A stretch of 37,317 nucleotides of DNA from Flavobacteriaceae bacterium CG_4_10_14_3_um_filter_33_47 (GTDB lineage: Bacteria > Bacteroidota > Bacteroidia > Flavobacteriales > Flavobacteriaceae): NCBI GenBank assembly GCA_002784145.1, contig PFKE01000152.1, positions 1-37,317 on the forward strand. Reading direction: 5' to 3'. Each line of letters begins with the position of its first letter. Positions within the stretch are counted from its first letter, which is position 1. The position numbers and the translations under genes were made by a program. The notes under the pieces are model-generated. The model did no database searches, was not told the DNA's origin, and saw only the letters and a program-made list of their open reading frames with translations. Of the stretch, positions 34,242 through 37,317 are shown in pieces.

Positions 34242-34661
34242 TTAATCTCTAAATCGTTCCCATTTTATAAGCATAAACTTATCTCCCAATTCCGTTACTA
34301 CCACACCAGCGCCAGATAAGTTTTTAGTGTTTTGGAAGTAATTTGACAACTCTGTAGCACTTAGTATTTTATAGGTTGGATGATAGTTTGAACCTAAGGG
34401 TCTTTTAATGTTATACTTCTTAACCCAGTTCATGATACTTACGTGCGAAATTCCTAAAATACGCTCAATTTCCCGGTAGGTTAGCCCTTCTAAATATAAC
34501 TGCAATGCTTTATTAACATAATAATCATCTATTTTTTTTCCCACTTTATTCACCGAGAAAAAATAGGCGCAAGATTTGCATTTATAACGCTGCCTGTTAT
34601 TTATTATTCCGCTCTTAATATAAGTGCTTGAACCACAATTTGGACATAGATCAATAGTCAT
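34242..34661 (-). CDS. InsA/IS1-type zinc-ribbon and HTH DNA-binding protein, probably domesticated
   Basis: The 139-residue protein has an N-terminal zinc ribbon (C6-x2-C9 and C28-x2-C31) and a helix-turn-helix (about 58-83; YLEGLTYREIERILGISHVSIMNWVKKY), the layout of IS1 InsA and transposase N-terminal domains. In place of a DDE catalytic domain it ends in a short unfamiliar segment (residues 92-139, ILSATELSNYFQNTKNLSG and TELGDKFMLIKWERFRD). No second ORF, terminal inverted repeats or target duplication can be seen. Two inverted repeats stand in front of it, suggesting it binds DNA as a regulator of its own promoter. Beside the short-chain acid genes, it may regulate the porin or acs units; this is inference. 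Confidence 0.8.
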   Translation of the reverse strand: MTIDLCPNCGSSTYIKSGIINNRQRYKCKSCAYFFSVNKVGKKIDDYYVNKALQLYLEGLTYREIERILGISHVSIMNWVKKYNIKRPLGSNYHPTYKILSATELSNYFQNTKNLSGAGVVVTELGDKFMLIKWERFRD

Positions 34662-34668
34662 ATATATT

Positions 34669-34702
34669 ATTTTAGCATAAATATATTAATTTAGCACTAA
34701 AT
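34669..34702 (-). promoter_or_regulatory. Tandem operator-like repeats upstream of the InsA-like gene
   Basis: Two 14-base sites start exactly 20 bases apart, about two turns of DNA. On the minus strand they read ATTTAGTGCTAAAT (34702-34689), a perfect six-base inverted repeat around TG, and ATTTATGCTAAAAT (34682-34669). They lie 8-41 bases before the start codon, where an autoregulator could bind. Confidence 0.5.
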
Positions 34703-34755
34703 TTAAAAAATATTTATAGTTTAAATGAATAGGTAAGAAATCATACATAGAAGTT

Positions 34756-36124
34756 TTAAAGATATTTTGACTTATATAATTTAAACGCTTTTAATGTATG
34801 AGGCGCCAAAATAATCGTTCCAATCATGGTTGGAATCGCCATTAAAGCAAAAGCACTGTCTATTAAGTTTAGCATCAAATTTAATGATGTTGTAGTTCCT
34901 AATATAATACTGGCTATATAAACATAATGGTAATAATGTTTATTATGATCTCCAAATAAGAATGACATGCACTTGGTTCCATAGTACGAATATGAAAACA
35001 ATGAAGAAATACTAAAGGTTGCAATGCATAGCAACAACATATATTTTCCATAAAATGGAATGGCATTTTCAAAGGCACTAGCTGTTAAAGAAACCCCATT
35101 AGAATCACTTGTTTGCCATACGCCTGTAACCAGGAATAGCCAAAGCTGTAAGTGTACAAATAAAAAGAGTGTCAATGGCAGGACCAAACATAGCAACCAA
35201 TCCTTCTCTAATAGGTTCGTTGGTTTTTGCCGCACCATGAGCCATGGGAGCTGTTCCAATGCCAGCTTCATTAGAGAAAGCGCCTCTTCTAATTCCTAAA
35301 AGAATCAATCCTCCCAAAACACCTCCTAAAAATGTATCTCCTTTATAATGATAGGCATTAAATGCTTCTGTAACCATTAAAGATAAATATTTAGGCACTT
35401 GATCTCTGTATATCACTAAAATGATAATGACCATAAAAAAGTAAAGTAACACCATGGTTGGAACAAGCTTGGAAGCCGTAATGCTTATTCGCTTTATTCC
35501 TCCAAAAATAACTATGGAAGTCACAAAAACCAATAGGAATCCTATGATCAAGTTTGACATAAAGGTTACTTCAATATTATTTGGTATCAACAAGACGTCA
35601 TTAATTGCCTGTTTAAGTTGATTTACATTAAAAACTGGCAAGGCCCCTACCAATCCACAAACACTAAAAAAGGATGCTAAAGGTTTCCATGATTTTCCTA
35701 AACCTTCCACAATAAAATACATGGGGCCCCCTTGCACATTTCCGGCACTGTCTTTTCCTCTAAACATGATGGACAATGAACAAGTAAAAAACTTGGTCAC
35801 CATGCCAATGATAGCGCTAACCCACATCCAAAACATGGCCCCTGGCCCACCAATACCTATCGCTACCGCAACTCCGGCGATATTCCCCATTCCAATGGTT
35901 GAAGATAAGGCTGTTGTTAGAGCTTGAAAATGGGTAATCTCTCCTTTATCAAGTTTATTGTCGTATGCACCCATTAAGACTTTTAAAGCATGACCCAAAT
36001 ATCTAAAAGGCATTAATCTGGAAATCACTAATAAATATAATCCACCACCAATAAGTAAAATTACCAAGGGCAAACCCCATATGAAGGAGGCAAAATCTGC
36101 TATAATATTATTGATAGATGTCAT
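34756..36124 (-). pseudogene. AGCS family sodium/amino-acid symporter, broken by a one-base frameshift
   Basis: Residues 1-330 from ATG 36124 are a normal alanine/glycine:cation symporter (AGCS): LMPFRYLGHALKVLMG, ALTTALSSTIGMGNIAGVAVAI, GGPGAMFWMWVSAIIGMVTKF, GIRRGAFSNEAGIGTAPMAHGAAKTNEPIREGLVAMFGPAIDTLFICTLTALAI. The frame then reads PGYRRMANK and stops at 35105. The next frame supplies the expected continuation, LVTGVWQTSDSNGVSLTASAFE and FSISSLFSYSYYGTKCMSFLFGD, to a stop at 34756. Deleting one of the two G at 35133-35134 (a C on the coding strand) restores a 455-residue protein of normal length. Either a real inactivating mutation or a sequencing error. The intact protein would import an amino acid with sodium. 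Confidence 0.85.
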
Positions 36125-36175
36125 AAATATTTGCTACAAGTTGCATACTAATATATTACATTTGGTTTATTAAGA

Positions 36176-36183
36176 TATCTTTG
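36176..36183 (+). promoter_or_regulatory. Possible -7 element of the membrane acyltransferase gene
   Basis: TATCTTTG matches TAnnTTTG, 46 bases before the proposed TTG start, in the 105-base gap between the divergent symporter and acyltransferase genes. No TTTG lies at the 19-base spacing. Confidence 0.35.
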
Positions 36184-36229
36184 TTTTTAAATATTTAGTT
36201 TATATTTATTCTCGATAAACCAGCTTTAA

Positions 36230-37317
36230 TTGAATACTAACCGATTATATTTTATTGATGCCGTAAGAGCCTTTGCCATTTTAATGATGTTACAAGGGCA
36301 TTTTATTGATACTTTATTAGATCCAATCTATAGGGACACATCGCAACAAGTTTACAAATTATGGTCGTACTTTAGAGGTATTACAGCTCCAACTTTTTTT
36401 ACCATCTCTGGATTGGTGTTTGCCTATTTGTTATTGCGTGCCTATGCCAAAGGCGATGATTTACCCAGAATAAAAAAAGGGTTATTTAGAGGCTCATTAC
36501 TCATAGTTATTGGATATAGCCTTCGTGTTAACTTAGTGAGTTGGTTTCAAGGTTATTTTGATACATATTTTTTGGTGATTGATGTTTTACAATGCATTGG
36601 ATTGTCTCTTATTTTTTTAATAGGATTACATATGCTTTTAAAAAAACATAGCTATGTTTTCTCTATAGTTTTATTTATTATAGGATGTTTATGTTTTATA
36701 ACCGAACCTTTATATAGAAATTTGATAATAACAAACATCCCTCTTTTTTTTGCTAATTATATGACCACAGTCAATGGTTCTGTCTTTACTATTTTACCTT
36801 GGTTTGGCTATGCAGCTTTTGGTGCATTTTTATCGACTATTTTTTTTAGGCATGCTCATAGAAATCTCTTTAAAGTGTTTACCATCATAACTTTTTTTGT
36901 GATTGGCTATTTTCTCATTTATCATTCTTCTTGGTTTTTAAAAGAACTATATTATTTAACAGATATAGAATTACTTTTTCTAAGCGCCGATTATAACTAC
37001 CTGTTTACACGTTTGGGCAACGTATTGGTTCTTTTTGGGGTATTTTATTCATTTGAACACTTTTTAAAACAATCATTAATCGCCCGTATTGGAGAAAAAA
37101 CACTATCAATATATGTGATCCATTTTATCATCCTTTTTGGAAGTTTTACAGGTGTTGGTTTAAAACGATTTTATAATGCATCTTTAAACCCAACCGAAGC
37201 GATTATTGGAGCTTTAATGTTTATTGTTGTTGTTAGCCTTATTTCATTTTATTATGCCAGAACCAACCATTTTGTTTATAATCTTGCACGAAAATTAGTG
37301 GAGCGTTTTAAAAAATA
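36230..37317 (+). CDS. DUF1624/HGSNAT-like membrane acyltransferase
   Basis: A frame open to the right edge gives 362 residues, ending GAG CGT TTT AAA AAA TA, so only the last stop base is cut off and the protein is probably complete. It has about ten membrane segments and a family start NRLYFIDAVRAFAILMMLQGHF, with ITAPTFFTISGLVFAYLLLR next, matching the DUF1624 (heparan-alpha-glucosaminide N-acetyltransferase-like) group, which carries acyl groups across a membrane. LSIYVIHFIILFGSF near the end is like acyltransferase-3 proteins. No ATG precedes the motif; TAA at 36227 is followed directly by TTG at 36230, the only plausible start. The acceptor is unknown. Confidence 0.8.
   Translation, partial: MNTNRLYFIDAVRAFAILMMLQGHFIDTLLDPIYRDTSQQVYKLWSYFRGITAPTFFTISGLVFAYLLLRAYAKGDDLPRIKKGLFRGSLLIVIGYSLRVNLVSWFQGYFDTYFLVIDVLQCIGLSLIFLIGLHMLLKKHSYVFSIVLFIIGCLCFITEPLYRNLIITNIPLFFANYMTTVNGSVFTILPWFGYAAFGAFLSTIFFRHAHRNLFKVFTIITFFVIGYFLIYHSSWFLKELYYLTDIELLFLSADYNYLFTRLGNVLVLFGVFYSFEHFLKQSLIARIGEKTLSIYVIHFIILFGSFTGVGLKRFYNASLNPTEAIIGALMFIVVVSLISFYYARTNHFVYNLARKLVERFKK

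Noticed and set aside
34242-34661. Active IS1-type insertion sequence
   Set aside because: No DDE catalytic ORF, no terminal inverted repeats and no target-site duplication were found around the gene.
35060-35299. Plus-strand 79-codon frame over the symporter frameshift
   Set aside because: Antisense to two conserved coding segments; its amino-acid composition does not suggest a protein.
1-37317. CRISPR arrays, tRNA or rRNA genes, prophage or integrative element
   Set aside because: No regularly spaced repeats, no cloverleaf-like segments, and no integrase, capsid or conjugation genes were seen.

Overview
The window looks like chromosomal DNA of a member of the Flavobacteriaceae (Bacteroidota). 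The DNA is AT-rich, several genes are preceded by TAnnTTTG-type -7 promoter elements without clear Shine-Dalgarno sites, and the family set is typical of flavobacteria: DUF6452/DUF6048, DUF4294, DUF4268, an ABC permease fused to an M1 aminopeptidase, and the DUF4212/sodium symporter pair. No rRNA, tRNA, CRISPR array or complete insertion sequence is visible. No gap without a gene exceeds 300 bases.

Left part (1-11.5 kb): mostly housekeeping and small flavobacterial genes. A 23S rRNA uridine methyltransferase (rlmD) is followed by a lipoprotein and a beta-barrel-like pair (DUF6452, DUF6048) whose frames overlap by 35 bases. Next come a small STAS/SpoIIAA-like protein, an unlisted 59-residue Cys-rich protein on the minus strand, a membrane acyltransferase whose true N terminus is cut off by a one-base frameshift, a PAS histidine kinase preceded by a perfect 20-base palindrome, a THUMP-type RNA methyltransferase, a small SAM methyltransferase, a ZIP metal transporter, a DUF4268 protein, and a minus-strand DUF4294/PAQR/GNAT operon.

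Middle (11.6-23.3 kb): a minus-strand operon of an ABC ATPase and a 1218-residue permease-aminopeptidase fusion, closed by a strong terminator, and a divergent run of M42 peptidase, NUDIX hydrolase and PrsW-type protease. Then comes a three-gene biotin-dependent acyl-CoA carboxylase operon, probably propionyl-CoA carboxylase. In it a DUF1801 domain is fused in frame to the biotin carboxylase. A shortened DEAD-box-like protein with EDAE in place of DEAD ends the block; its stop codon shares a TTAA palindrome with the stop of the carboxylase beta subunit.

Right part (23.4-34.7 kb): a coherent short-chain fatty acid (acetate/propionate) block on the minus strand. It reads, in transcription order: an InsA-like DNA-binding protein with tandem operator-like sites in front of it; a porin, DUF4212 and sodium:solute symporter operon with its own terminator; a small membrane protein, a symporter-histidine kinase fusion (CbrA/CrbS type) and a receiver-only response regulator; then a recognisable promoter followed by a small membrane protein, a PrpE-like propionyl-CoA synthetase and acetyl-CoA synthetase, closed by a terminator. 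With the nearby carboxylase, the block could take up propionate and acetate, activate both and carboxylate propionyl-CoA. The response regulator has no output domain, so the DNA-binding partner is missing; the InsA-like protein is a candidate worth testing.

Right edge (34.7-37.3 kb): an AGCS-type sodium/amino-acid symporter broken by a single extra base, and a divergent membrane acyltransferase (DUF1624/HGSNAT-like) that runs to the last base of the window. Two single-base frameshifts in otherwise intact genes could be assembly errors or real inactivation, and should be checked against raw reads.
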